In this document: one piece after another, positions 12,428 through 24,022 of the stretch
Layout of the letters: each line of letters starts with the position of its first letter
How positions within the stretch are numbered: position 1 is the stretch's first letter
From: Saccharum officinarum
Taxonomy: Eukaryota; Streptophyta; Magnoliopsida; Poales; Poaceae
DNA: 64,000 nt
Reading direction: 5' to 3'
NCBI GenBank assembly: GCA_020631735.1
Contig: CM036159.1
Location: 95,590,656 to 95,654,655, forward strand
Program-made: the position numbers and the translations under genes
The notes under the pieces: model-generated
The model's input: only the letters and a program-made list of their open reading frames with translations
The model's database searches: none
Told to the model about the DNA's origin: nothing

Positions 12428-12713
12428 TGTAACACCCCAGGTGTTTATCACCAATTAAGTAGTGGGTTTAAGCTCAAACATGAGTGGAGATGACGATGTC
12501 AAGGTTAACCTATGGAGATGAGTCTAACCTAAAGTTGGATGCTGCACCATTGCTTTACATATATGCCTTTTCAAAAATGTATGCTTGGGTGGTGTTATTG
12601 CCATATCTTCATGTGTCTCACATCAATAACCATCTATATTGATCCCTGGAAAAGTTTCATGAAGTTTGGAATCAAAAAGCTTGTGCTCTTATAATTTGGA
12701 CGGTTCTGTTACA
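12428..12713 (+). repeat. E1 3' LTR with ~3.4-kb internal deletion
   Basis: The first ~250 bases match 3858-4107 with two C/T differences. Then, after AATCAAAAAG, the sequence jumps to CTTGTGCTCTTATAATTTGG, the last ~36 bases of the 5' LTR. Both LTR tips and the target duplication remain. The promoter GC island is gone from this LTR. Confidence 0.9.
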
Positions 12714-13457
12714 ACCACCAAGTGATCACAATCTTGTGCACGTGTATTAGCTTTTGACAAACATTTTTCCAAAGGACTTAGCCACTCAACTTGCCACGCC
12801 ACTCGATCCTAGCAACGATGCAAAGTTAGATCACTCGAGTGGCACTATATGACTGATATGTAAACAAGTTTGCCCCTCTTGATAGTATGACCATCTATCT
12901 TAAACCCAGTCATAAACTTCTCTACACACCTATGACCGATGAAATGAAATACCCTATAGGTTATACCTTTGCCTTGCGCATTCCATTCCATCTCCTCCAA
13001 TGTCGATGCAACATATGCACCAACACGATCAACAATGATATGATCCACTTCATATCATCACGTGATCATATTGGTTCATCGATCTTGACCTCACTTGCTC
13101 TTCACCGTTGCGTCAGCCCATCGAAGTCAAGTCTTGCTCAAGCTTCACCGTCACACACGGTCCCTCGCTTCAAAGCCTCCGACTTGTCCTTCACACTTGC
13201 AACCGGTCTGTCGAGCCCAGTCATGTCTTGATCTTCTCTACCTTGATCACATGACTCCATGTCATGTCTCATATGCAATGAGCTCCTTCATCACCACATG
13301 TGTAAGTTTTTGCAACAAGTCCAAGCCATTTCACCTCCATGGCATATGTTGCTCACACATATGTACCTGTGGACTAATCACATATGTATCTCATATTAAA
13401 CACAATTAGTCCACCTAGGTTGTCACTCAATTAACAAAACCAAATAAGGACCTTTCA
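12714..13457 (-). repeat. Minus-strand LTR, start half
   Basis: The LTR start on the minus strand is TGAAAGGTCC at 13457, a wording common to grass copia-type LTRs. It continues to E1 and resumes at 3857. The sequence is rich in CTTGATC/CACTTG words and has no gene. Frames of 104-114 codons here overlap each other on several strands and resemble nothing. Confidence 0.55.
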
Positions 13458-15044
13458 ACCACCCCATTTGAATTGGGTGTTATGTGTAAAGTTGGTGATC
13501 AGTTAAATAGTGCACGCAGTGCATTTGTGAATAGATAAGATAATAGGAACTCTTTCGAAAGAGGAGCCCTGCGGATCCCGCCCTAGGCCGCGTATATGGG
13601 TATACTTGCAAACGGCGCGGCGGCGGGCAGCCCGTCCCATGTCCGCAAGTGCCGCATACTCGTTCGCGGGCTTCTGCGGTGGCCCGTTTTTAGCCGCTTA
13701 CGCATGCAACATTCTCGCGGTGGCCGCAATCCTGTTTGTTTGCTGCCTTGCATGGAAGGGAACACACACAGCCACGACTGAGGCCTCGGCGGCGGCGGCG
13801 ATGGCGAGGTGGGACGGGTGGCAGGAACCGTGAGGAGGAGGAAGCAGGAACCGCGGATGCCCTGCCATGGCCGGCGATGGGGTTAGGGCCATGGGATCTG
13901 GGCTGTGGGAAGCCGCCCGTTGCAATGGCCGCGGCAAGGGGATGAGCCGCCCGTGGAAGCTGTGGCGGCGGTGGCGGAGTCACCCGTGGCAATGGTGGTG
14001 GCGGAGGATGAACCGCACGTGGAGATTGCGACGGTGGCGCTTCAGTCGCCCACGACGATGGCGGTGGCACCCTTTGCTGCATCACTCATGATGGGCTAGA
14101 ACGGCGCCGTTGGGCTTTGTCTATCAGCCGTGTAAACCCGTTTCGGATATGCGGGCTGTCCTGCGGGCTAGCTCGTGCTTGCGGCGTGGTCTAGCCCAGC
14201 GGGTTCGTGGCGTGACCTGCGCCGTCTGCATCTCTATATATGGGCCACTGTTAGGCCAGGACGTGGGCCTGTTAGGTTAGAATGGCCTTTTTCATTTCCC
14301 GGTATTTTATTAGGTTTATTCTTTTCCAGAGAATGTGCAGTTTTGTAAAATACAATTGAATGCCCAAATGAAGTACAAAAATTATGAAATTAGACTATGG
14401 AATTCTTGAAAGTATATCTTTCCATTTATACTAGAAAATAGTATAGGTTGTTAGTAAATTTAGTCTGTACAAAAATGGATCTAAAAAGGCTAGCTTATTT
14501 TTGTAGACTAATGGACATGCACGTGTGGCACACACATGTCTGAAAAAAAAGCGGTCCAAATTATCATTACAATAGATGTCGTATCTTGCATAAAATCAAA
14601 GGCTAAAAAAATATACAAACCACATCTTAAAAACATAAGATTACTAACAATATTTGTTACTTCAGTCAAATCATGATCTTCTCCCGGTATTCCGATGAAC
14701 AACATCTCACATCTGGAGCAACCTTGTTGTCCTATACATTGCCTACAGAAAATGAGGATGACTATAGTGCTCCGAATGCCTTAGTGATGTGGAATGACCG
14801 ATAGGTGTCAGTCAATAATATGCTAAGCCGAAGAAGAAGAAAAAGGATGAGAATTTTCAAGCATGTACCCACCTTCACGGTGATTGAGTTGCTCTAACGG
14901 AGGCATGGGTGCAGCTTATCAGCAAGTTCCGCGGTCATGACAATCGGCCAGCATGTGCAGCGTTTGATGGCGGCTCGTCAACCTTAGTTTTGGATTCCTA
15001 AAAACCATTACAATTTATTTGGATTTATTTAATAGAAATTGATC
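13458..15044. other. Gene-free stretch with GC-rich island
   Basis: 13566-14250 is GC-rich, with runs of GGCGGTGGC and CGGGCTAGC-like words; several overlapping frames there on both strands are compositional. It may be the remnant of a GC-ended DNA transposon, but I find no terminal repeats or target duplication. 14290-15044 is AT-rich and I see nothing in it. Confidence 0.4.
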
Positions 15045-15128
15045 AAGGCCATGTTCGTTTGTCTTATAAGCCGTACTTTTTCAGCCAACGAACAATGTTT
15101 TTCTCTCGCAACAAATCAGCGAACAGTG
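15045..15128. mobile_element. Grass MITE fragment
   Basis: Contains the words GTTCGTTTGTCTTATAAGCC, TTTTTCAGCCAACGAACA and TTTTTCTCTCGCAACAAATCAGC, recognisable as a very common small grass MITE. Related words occur in a PEX11 intron (17896-17996). Confidence 0.55.
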
Positions 15129-17382
15129 TTAAAGCATTAATTTAACATCATGATCATTTTTAATAATGTTATATATTTGACCAATTTTGAGATAGATGTA
15201 ACTTGCACGAATTGACTATATATATTGTATATGTATATATGAGTTTATATTATATTGTTTGGAAAGATAAAACATAAAGTTTATGAAAAAGGAATATTGA
15301 CTGAAACTATAGCAACTACCATCCCATAATAGTAGCTGACGATCCAATTGTATTATGCATAAAAAAATAGGAATTATATACCTGTACATAATGGAAGAAG
15401 GGTACTATATGCACTCGGACACTCGAGCTGGAACTCATCAAACACTTGACCACTCAGCCAGTTACCTGGCCAATTGCCACTCGGTCACCTAACCTAGGAA
15501 AATATAGTTCACTCAGCTACTCGGCTAATACTCAGACACTCGATCGACTACTTAGAGCAACTCCAAGAGGTTAGTTAAAAATAGATTCCCAAGTCTATAA
15601 TTTATCCATCTTCTAAAATAAAATCTTCTAAAAAATATGTGTACTCCAACAGCCTTAGTAAACACATGTACGTGGAAGCAGGAATAGCAGAAGGTGCATG
15701 GGAAGGGAGATATCTCGTGCAGGAAGGAGGCACGGAAAGTGCGGTATTTTCCGATATCGAGCAAGACTACCTGTCCATATTTAGCCAGCGATCTCTACGG
15801 AATGGACAGCGAGTAAATTTGCAAATGGGCTTAGAGAGTCTGTTGGTTCCAAGTCGGTTTGGCAATTGATCACATGTCTAAACCCAGTTGGTAGGCCCTT
15901 CGATTATTTGGAAGCAGCTCCAGCGAAGCCTTTGGATCAAACCGGCAATTGGAATTGGCTCAAAGTGTATTTCCTTGGGTTGGGGTGGATCACTGACGTG
16001 GCGGCTGGTAGGGCTAGATCGGCCGACCCCACCAAGTGGCCCCTAGTGGCCCTGCCATGTCGCACTTGCCTCTTGTGCTTGTTTTGATGAAATGTGATCA
16101 AATTTTCCTGCATTCAAATATTTTCTAAGTACAAGTGGAACTAGGTTAATTGAAACAAAGGTCATCACTATGATGTTGATTATACCTTCACTTTAGGTGC
16201 AATGTTCATGGTCAAAATGGTGTTTAGTGACCATCAACAATGCTCATCACCGTCACTTCGTGTTACAAACCAATGTTGAAATGACTTTTCACTACCGGTT
16301 GGTAAACGAACCGTTGGTGATAGTCCATCATCATGACTGGTGGGGCCACTTCTGACTTGTTACGCGCTATCGTGTGGCTGACTGTTGGGGGCTCCCAAGA
16401 TTAAAAGATTCTTTTGCTGTTTTTTGGCCCAATTTTTGAATTTATGTAAACCTTCATCACTGTTGGTTGGTGATGTGAACCGACAGTGATAACCGTTCAT
16501 ATCACCAACGACTTTCACCGTCGAGGGCCAGAAATGACGATGATGTGGGTTTTGGATCCGGTGGTGATTAAGTAGTGCACATAGAGCTCTCATCTTCATA
16601 GTACGGCTATCTATCATAAACCCGATCGTGCACTCTATTACACCTTGGCCGGCAAAAGCAAAGCCCTAACAATATACATTTGCCTTGGGGTTTGCTCAGC
16701 TCCACAACTTCTTAGGTTGAACTCTTGCTTTGTGGTCATGACCACCATCTTCATCATCTTCAAGCTTTGCTCAAATCCATCAAGTAGACCCTAGCTTAAC
16801 ATACTCAATGAAAGCTTTAGTCCACATGGTTAGCATTCAATTACCAAAATCAGACTTAGAGCTTTCAAATGGCCGTCTCTGTTAATACCAATTTTCAAAG
16901 GTGGTCATTTAACTAGAGGTCGCCTGGTCATTTATGTAGGCGGTCTCTAGATGTGTCCACCCCTATTAATTAGAGAGGTTATCTCTTAAAATCGTTTTTG
17001 TTTTTTGGTTAATGGTTGACCATTATGTAGCCAATCACAAACCACATGTTGGAGAAATTCGTGCTTTTTTCCCAGAAAAAGAAGCCGAGAAATATCCACA
17101 GTAAGGATTAGTATCCACGTTGGAACACCAGGAGCCCCATACGAGCATATATAAAGACATAACCATGTGAACATTATGTACATGTCCACTGCTAGGCAAA
17201 AAGAGAAGATACACTGATAAGTCCATACGTGCAATCACCAGTGCTCTATTTTGTCTTCTTCTTTTAAAAAAATGGCCTGACTTATACTCGCATATAAAAT
17301 TGTAGTACGATCCATTGTTGAAGTAGAGACCAATTTCCAGCGTTGACTCATTTATTCTACTATTCTAGGCCGGCGACACTAC
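15127..17382. other. Gene-free stretch downstream of PEX11, left arm
   Basis: AT-rich intergenic DNA. 16260-16520 contains short palindromic units such as ACCGGTTGGTAAACGAACCG and CACTGTTGGTTGGTGATGTG, resembling subterminal repeats of grass CACTA elements; no full element can be delimited. 16620-16860 resembles a decayed LTR piece. Frames of 60-85 codons do not resemble proteins. The site at ~16612 is empty here, but carries an insertion in the right arm. Confidence 0.45.
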
Positions 17383-18785
17383 TCAAACTTTGACTTTGGC
17401 CACAGGAGCGCGGGAAGGAAGAAGTTGCTGTAGATAGAACACACGAAACATTAGCGTTGCAGTTCCATTCCTGAACAACACATGCACCGCGACAACACAG
17501 AGGCAGAAGTTACCTGATAGCAGGAGATGAGCGAGGTGATGAACCCAAAGGCTCCTGTCACCCTTGGAGTGACCTTCTTGGGCGCCAACTGAAGAAGCCC
17601 GATGGCCACGACCACGTCCATGGCCGCCTTGGCCAGGGCCAGGAGCCGTTCATCTGACTGCTTCATTTTGTTTTGGTGCTGCTCATTCTGCAAAATGGCC
17701 ACATGATAAACGCTTAAACAGGCGGGAAATTTAACTGCATATATACACTCCATGCCCTCATGTGATCAGTCAGTGGCAGAAACGAAAGTATATATGCACC
17801 TCATATTTATCTGTGTTCCTCAGCTCTCTTGCAAGCTTCCTCATTGATCTCGACAGCCTTTTAAGCTCTCCAAGCTGAAAAGTTGTAGACACAATCAGTA
17901 CGGCTTATCAGCCATTCCTACAGTGTTTTTCTCTCACAACAAATCAGTAAACAGTACTTTCAACCATGGTTTTTCAGCCGAGCAAACAGTACTTTCACTG
18001 GGTGTAGAAAACTTGAAGCATAAGCATGCGAAGAAACTATGTAAATAGGTAATATAATATACCTCAACTAGACCTGCACAGACAGAAGAAGCCATCCAGC
18101 AGTACAGGGATATCCTGGCAACGCGGTCCGTCGCCTCCTTGTTCTACCAACGGAAGCAAGAACAAATATGTCAAAAAGAAAAGGCATACACTATATATGC
18201 AGTTGATGATTGAGGCAAGCAACCAAGTCTTTCCATCTGGACAAACCTTGACTATCCCTGTTCGTCCTAACCACACAAACTGATCCAGGAACAAGAAAGT
18301 CGAAAGCAGCGCATTTTTGGACTGCAATTGTAGAAGAACCCACAGGTTAATTTGAACTCTGTCATTCCAAAACGGAGGAATTCTTCATGAACAGTACTGC
18401 GTAAAAAAGATTTACCTTGCCAAGCAGGACGAGGGTGAGAGGAGTCCCTTTAGCCGGCGGGCTGATAAGAGCATGCAGATCATTGACCCACTGGACATGC
18501 AACATCAAGCAATTATTTTAGACAACTATCAGCTGCATGATGGTACACCGAGAACACACTTGGAGTTGGATATATAGTTCATTTCTGACTGACCTTGAGG
18601 AGCCGGAAAACTTTGCGAGCCAAGGTGGTCGATTTATCGACATCCTGCGCCGTGCCAGGCTGCCCGTTGCTTATGAACTTGGAGCCGTACTGGATCGCCC
18701 TGCAGATCTTGTCCCGAGCCTCGGCTTTGTTCAGGTACAGAACAACGAGGCCGAGCTCAGCTCGCGTGGCATCTAACGAGCTCAT
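17383..18785 (-). CDS. Peroxisomal membrane protein 11 (left copy)
   Basis: PEX11 proteins elongate and tubulate the peroxisomal membrane before fission. Seven coding exons on the minus strand: 18785-18594, 18490-18416, 18321-18247, 18143-18063, 17874-17800, 17687-17514 and 17427-17383, all with GT/AG borders. They give 238 residues, the usual length. Recognisable family blocks are LNKAEARDKICRAIQYG near residue 20, SKNALLSTFLFLDQFVW near 90, and the membrane-associated AMDVVVAIGLLQLAPKKVTP block near 200. It most resembles the plant PEX11C/D/E group (rice PEX11-5-like). It is divergent from PYRD with a shared ~1-kb upstream region. Unlike the other three genes of this arm it has no frameshift; every coding exon translates identically to the right copy. 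Confidence 0.93.
17896..17996. mobile_element. MITE in PEX11 intron 4 (left)
   Basis: Contains GTACGGCTTATCAGCC, GTGTTTTTCTCTCACAAC and TTTTTCAGCCGAGCAAACAGT, words of the common grass MITE also seen at 15045. It is present in both arms, so it predates the duplication or allele split. Confidence 0.55.
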
Positions 18786-19782
18786 CTTCCTGTCCTCAAC
18801 GAGAAGAGGACGCACAAATTCAACAACTCAGAAAATTGTAGGGATAGCATATCATCAATATGTACAAGACACTAATCTTCATTCTTCAACGCGTGACGCT
18901 TATTTCGGTTATGAGGTGAAGTTTCGGTGACCAAAGCAAGCAGAGCAGGTGCGACAATGTGCAGACAACCATGAACCCAAGCATCCGAAGCAGCAGTCCA
19001 TGGCATCAGGCCATGAGCAGGAACTAGTACTAGCGTAGCATCACTTCTGAAGTAGCCTAACTATCCTCCATTGGATTTGGATTGGACTAACGAAAACGAA
19101 ACTCTGCAACATGACTGAAACCGAACCAAAACGTATGCAAGAAAGTGCAATTACGTACCTCTGGCAGGAGATGAAACCGGGGGAATAATGAAAGAGAGAT
19201 GAGCTGGGAGACCAAGCAAGTGAAGGGGCAGGTGGATACTGGATAGAGGAGGGACGGCTACCTGGTGTCAGCAAAAAGTCCTGGAGTAGCTTCCTCGGCT
19301 ACTTCACTGCGCCACTCAGATTTTGTGTGGACTGAGATGAGATGACCACACGAAGCAAGGGACTTCAATGGGCTCCGGGCTCGCTTTCGTGGCCGGAATC
19401 GAACAAGTGATGTAATGGGCCGACCCAATAAAGGGTCGTCACGACACCGGCCCACGGGGCAGTCGCATTGGCTGAGCGAAACCTGTTGTGCTTACCGTGG
19501 ACCAACTCGCAATAGGATACGGTGGCCGGCCGGCCGGCCGGCGGCGCAAGCGGCGAGCCAAAACCAATTAATTATTAGGACGGTGTGGAACAAGAAGGCC
19601 GAAGGCGGGGCCGGGAGAGAGAGAGAGAGAGAGAGGCGTCCCCAGGCCGGCGCGGCGGTTGGGGACGAAGGGGAGGAGCCTCGCACGGGCTCGCTACTGG
19701 TTGAAAGGCGCGCGCCCTCCGACCTACAACTCACCAACCAACAGTCCCAAACCCTCCGCGCGCACACGGGCCGCCCACGCCC
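18786..19782. promoter_or_regulatory. Shared PEX11/PYRD divergent promoter region (left)
   Basis: PEX11 (minus) and PYRD (plus) start codons are 997 bp apart. On the PEX11 side a 5'-UTR intron is likely: donor AGAGGTACGTAA on the minus strand near 19148, acceptor TTGAGGACAG near 18795. On the PYRD side lie a GA microsatellite (19615-19634) and a (GGCC)n run near 19525-19545; both differ in length from the right arm. Confidence 0.5.
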
Positions 19783-22136
19783 ATGGCGTCCTCGCTCGTC
19801 TCGCGCCCGCACCTCACCCAGCGCCCGGTCCGCGCCGCCACGCTCGCCTCCCCTACCCGCGCCCGCCTCGCGGCCGGAGCCGGGACCCTTGGCGGGCGCT
19901 GCCAGGCGCAGGCGGCGGGGGACTTGGACGCCCACTACATGCGGCGGTGCGTGGAGCTGGCGCGCAAGGCGACCGGCCACACCAGCCCCAACCCTATGGT
20001 GGGCTGCGTCATCGTCCGCGACGGCCGCGTCGTCGGACAAGGATTCCACCCCAAAGCCGGCCAACCTCATGCCGAGGTAGCATGTCTTCCACTCTCGCTT
20101 TTTCAATGTGTTCTTATTCTCGCAAAGGGAAGGGAAAAGGTTGGTTGGTGATCGTCATAAAGTGCAACGGAATCTGGCCATGCTGTTAGGCATCATCATT
20201 CAAGAGTATGTCAATTGTCCTTTGTAAGCAAAACTGTACTATTCGAGTTGTTATAACTTTTTAGCTAGCGAGACGTTCGACACCAAAGACGTTATTCATT
20301 AAACCTCAACTCTATGCAATTACGGAAAGTAAACGCTATTTTTTGGTTTGCACAGAACAAAGTTTGTGCTTATACTAGTATATGAAGATTAATGGAAACT
20401 TTAGTCTACCACAACAACATGTAAAGCTTGTAAAACAACCCATCATCCATTGGTTAGCTATCAATGTTCTAGGGAAGCAACTAGTCTTGTGCTGCTTATA
20501 TCTTTGTCAAACTTTGTGCGTGTCGCTTGTACCTTGTATCCCAGCACTCATCTCCTTTCTTTATGATGCTGTAAAACACTAAACTTTATGTTAAAGCTGT
20601 GAACATCATGGTGTATAAAAACAACCATCAACATTACATTAACCTCTAAAGAACAAAAATGTCAAGCTCTGTACGAGGAGGATAGTGACAACATCTTTTT
20701 TTTTGTGAGAAAGGTTCTAGAAGAATGTGTAATAATTTGGTTTGGGAGGGACAGTGGATGCTGAATCTTGCTAGTCAACTCTCCTTGAAGATTCTCTCCT
20801 GTAAACAGTTTACATCACATCTCAATATTTAATCCTGCATTGCTACACTATAAGTATTTAATATTATGTTGGCTTAAGAGCTTATACAACGACAAAGTAT
20901 CATTACGTAACATCATAACCTTGTATTGTGTTAAAATCATGTGTAGGTATTTGCACTGAGAGATGCAGGTAATTTAGCTGAAAATGCAACGGCTTATGTT
21001 AGCTTGGAGCCCTGCAACCACTATGGGAGAACCCCTCCTTGTACTGAAGCACTCATCAATGCAAAAGTAAAGGAAGTTGTTGTGGGGATGACTGACCCAA
21101 ATCCTATTGTCGCATCCAAAGGGATTGAAAAACTCCAAGGTGCTGGAATAAATGTGAGGGTGGGTGTGGAGGAAGCGTTATGCCACAAACTAAATGAGGC
21201 TTACATCCATCGTATGCTCACGGGAAGGCTTTTGCAACTTTGAGGTAAATATCCAACTCCAAGTATCTTCCTAATCTTCCAACTTTACTAAATCAGTGTT
21301 CACATTTGCTCTGAAGGAAATATTAAATAGACAGTGTACAGTTCATTTCTAGAGATTGAAATGTGAGTTGGACGATAGATCCTATAACTAATTGTGGTCT
21401 GGAGGACTGTTGATAGCCCATTGCTTCATCTATTTGAGTAGTAATGTTCATTGTTGTTGTCTGCGTATAAAAATGTTCTCTATCGACCATTTGAGTACCA
21501 TGTGCAATGTTCGTGATGGTATTTATTTGTTATTATATGAATAACAGAGCTACACTCTCAATGAATGGAATCGTCACAAACCATATTGGGAAGGGAGCTG
21601 ACCAGTCAGGTGGGTACTACTCGCAGTTGATGAAAGAATATGATGGAGTCATAATTTCAAGTGACCTGGCCAAGATGTCGAGCTTACCTTTGTCACGCGA
21701 AGCCGGTGCAAATCAACCTCTCTATATCATCGTAGCACAGGGTGAAAATTCCCGACTACACATCCCATCTCTCAGCGAAGAACATGCATCGAAGGTGATA
21801 GTCCTTGCTGATAGTCCTGTCACCGTGGAGCCAGCAGGAGTTGAAGTTGCAGTCCTTCGTCAGATAGACTTGGAGTCTATTCTCCAACTTCTTGCACAGC
21901 GAGGGCTCTGCAGCGTGCTGGTGGATTTCAGAGAGGCCGGAGAAAGCTTCGCGTCGCTTCTGAACGACTTCCAGGAGGACAAGCTGGTGCAGAAGGTCGT
22001 CGTGGAGGTCCTGCCTTTTTGGCTCGCGAGCGAAGGGCTGAGCAACCTGGCATTTGGTGGCAGCCAATCGTTCCCGTTGAAGAACTTGGAGCACAGGGAG
22101 GTGAATGGGAGTTTGCTGCTGGAGGGCTATGTGTAG
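19783..22136 (+). pseudogene. PYRD, riboflavin pyrimidine deaminase, frameshifted copy
   Basis: PYRD is the plastid deaminase of riboflavin synthesis, acting on the diamino-pyrimidinone ribosyl phosphate. Exons are 19783-20076, 20947-21244 and 21548-22136. Exon 1 encodes a transit-peptide-like N-terminus and the zinc-site HAE (residues 96-98). Exon 2 encodes [11 protein letters not shown] with the two zinc cysteines (121 and 130). Exon 3 encodes the reductase-like C-terminal half, which is inactive in plant PyrD proteins. Relative to the right copy, exon 2 lacks one base near 21220 (CTCACGGG instead of CTCACCGGG). Translation then ends at a stop (21241-21243) before exon 3. The lesion may be real or a consensus error; everything else is conserved. 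Confidence 0.88.
20077..20946 (+). other. PYRD intron 1 (left)
   Basis: 870-bp intron with donor GAG|GTAGCA and acceptor GTGTAG|GTATTT. AT-rich; the short frame at 20382-20582 has no support as a gene. Confidence 0.7.
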
Positions 22137-24022
22137 TCTCTCTTCTGTCGGAGATTGGTAGTCCCTGTGGCAGCATTGTTTGTTTTCCCTCGTGTAAACA
22201 GATAGCCCTGTTAGCCCTGCACTTGAACCATTACCTGCAGAGCCATGAGCCATGTGGGGTTCTGTGATACCGGTGCCCTGTGATACTCCCTGTCTGCAAA
22301 CTTCTGGTGATCTGAATGGTAAGCATTATTCCGATCACACATGCAACTACGTTCCCTGTCTGCAGTTGCCAATGGCACGGCAGGCTGGAGTAGAACGTGC
22401 AGACAGGTCCAGTTGTTGCTTTGCTATTTCTCCTCCCAGCTCCGGGCGAGCTGCAAGCTGCATTTTTAAAAATCCTTTTTAAACACTTCTAAATTAATAT
22501 TTCCTCCTCCCAGTCTAGTTCCTTTTTTTTTACTCTTTTGGTCGTGCATGTGCGATTTACAAGCTTTTTTATTTTTACCTTTCTAAAATTAATGTTTTAA
22601 AATAATCTATCCAGCTTGATTTAAAGAGTTAGATCTGAAAAAATTACAATACATTAATTTAAAAATACGGTAATGCTACAGACATTAATCCAGAATCTTA
22701 AAAAAATCGAACGCTCTGCTCCGCGCTCGCTCCAGCACAGCGACTGACCCAATAAGCCCATCTACGCTCTCTCCTCTATCTACTTTATTTACGCTGCGAC
22801 AGCCACCAGAAATCCTCAACTCCTCGCTTCGCTCGTCGTGGCTCACCGCGCCATCCGCCCGCCCCAAGCCGCCTCGTGGCGCTGCGGCCGTCCCACATAG
22901 AGTCACGCCACGTCTGCCGCCGTGCCGTGCTCCATCCCCCGCCACACCCACTCCGCCTCGTGGCGCCTTGCCCCCTGCCCTGCGCGTCGTGCCCCGTCCC
23001 TCGCCGCACCGAGATGCTGCCGACGCCGCCATTCCCCACCAGGAGGTGGTTGCTGCTGTTGACGCCAGCGCCGCCGTGACGCTCGACTACAGCTCGCGAC
23101 ACCACGAGATCCAGAGTGGCCAGATCGGGAGCGGTTGTACCTCACGCTCCCTTCCTCGGATGTTGCAAGCTTATGTTTCAAGGGTTTCAGGCGTTTCATA
23201 TGCATGTTGCAAGTGTTTCATGTGAATGTTGCAAAAGTAGATCGGGATGTTGCATATGTTGCAATGGTTATATACGTATGTTGCAAGCGTCTGTTTAAAA
23301 TGTTTCAGCTATTTTCAGACGGATGTTGCATGTGTTTTATTTTGGTGTTGCATATGTTTCACACTTGTGTTGCAAGTGTTTCATCTAGATGTTGCATATG
23401 TTTTGCAATGGCTACACACGTGTTTCCCTCGAGTTTCAGACGTATATTGCAAGTGTTTCAACTATTTCGGACGTATGTTGCAGATGTCTCCTCTAAATGT
23501 TGCAAAAGTGGATATGGTGTTGCACATGTTGCAGTGGACCCCACCCGCTTGGCCCGCTTGTACGGGCGTGGGTGTAGAGGGGGTCGAGCGGCAGGTGCAG
23601 GAACCGTGCGGGTGTAGATCGAGACGGAGCGGGCATGGGACACGAAGCGGACACGAGACACGGAGCGACGCGGGGCCCACGTGAAGCAGGCGTGTGGCGC
23701 GGGCGCCGGGACGCTTAGCCCCCCGGGCGTTGGCTTTTTTTCCTTTAAAATATTATTGATTTATAAAATGGTTTAAAAGCTGCAGCTTCAGGAATCACTG
23801 CTCCCATCACTGCTTCAGGAATCAGGATCACAGAAGAAGCAACGCCAAGGACAGCAAAGCGTTGGAGGCCCACGTGCCCCGCGCGGTTAACCCGGCGGCT
23901 GTCGCGGGCCCGGCCCAAATAAAACTGAGCTCCCGTTTTCTTCGCTTCAGCCCCACCTGCTCGAGACCACTGTGACCAGTCACCACCTCTGCCCAGCGCT
24001 CGCTACTTCGCTAGTCACCACC
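22137..24022. other. Intergenic PYRD to GH16, with repeat-rich block (left)
   Basis: 22137-22480 is probable PYRD 3' UTR. 22680-23780 is a GC-rich block plus a degenerate tandem array (separate entry), probably a mobile element whose ends I cannot fix. 23860-24022 is probably the GH16 promoter and leader. Overlapping frames of 60-160 codons here come from the repeat and are not genes. Confidence 0.45.
23160..23544. repeat. Degenerate tandem array of ATGTTGCA...GTTTCA units (left)
   Basis: About 15-18 copies of a loose 20-27-base unit built from ATGTTGCAAGTGTTTCA-like words with varied spacers (for example TTGCATATGTTTCACACTTG). The mirror copy is at 54751-55127. The array reads open in two frames, with Cys/Val-rich peptides, only because the repeat contains few stops. 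Confidence 0.75.

Larger units (their letters stand above)
3858..12713 (+). mobile_element. E1: complete non-autonomous Ty3-type LTR retrotransposon
   Basis: Both ends are exact. It starts TGTAACACCCC and ends GGTTCTGTTACA, and is flanked by 5-bp target duplications ACCAC (3853-3857 and 12714-12718). It has a tRNA-Met-like PBS after the 5' LTR and a purine tract before the 3' LTR. PBS, PPT and LTR ends closely resemble those of E3, so it belongs to the same or a sister family. No gag, protease, RT, RNase H or integrase motif is visible in any frame, and the longest frames are ~100 codons. The 3' LTR is only 286 bp against 3669 bp for the 5' LTR. Confidence 0.9.

Noticed and set aside
13566..14100. 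Possible gene or hAT element in a GC-rich patch
   Set aside because: No terminal repeats, target duplication or recognisable protein could be found.
19415..20106. Frames of 176-221 codons overlapping PYRD exon 1
   Set aside because: Shadows of the GC-rich first exon in other frames and on the other strand.
23135..23684. Cys/Val-rich frames of 145-160 codons
   Set aside because: Translations of the degenerate tandem array, open only because the repeat unit has few stops.
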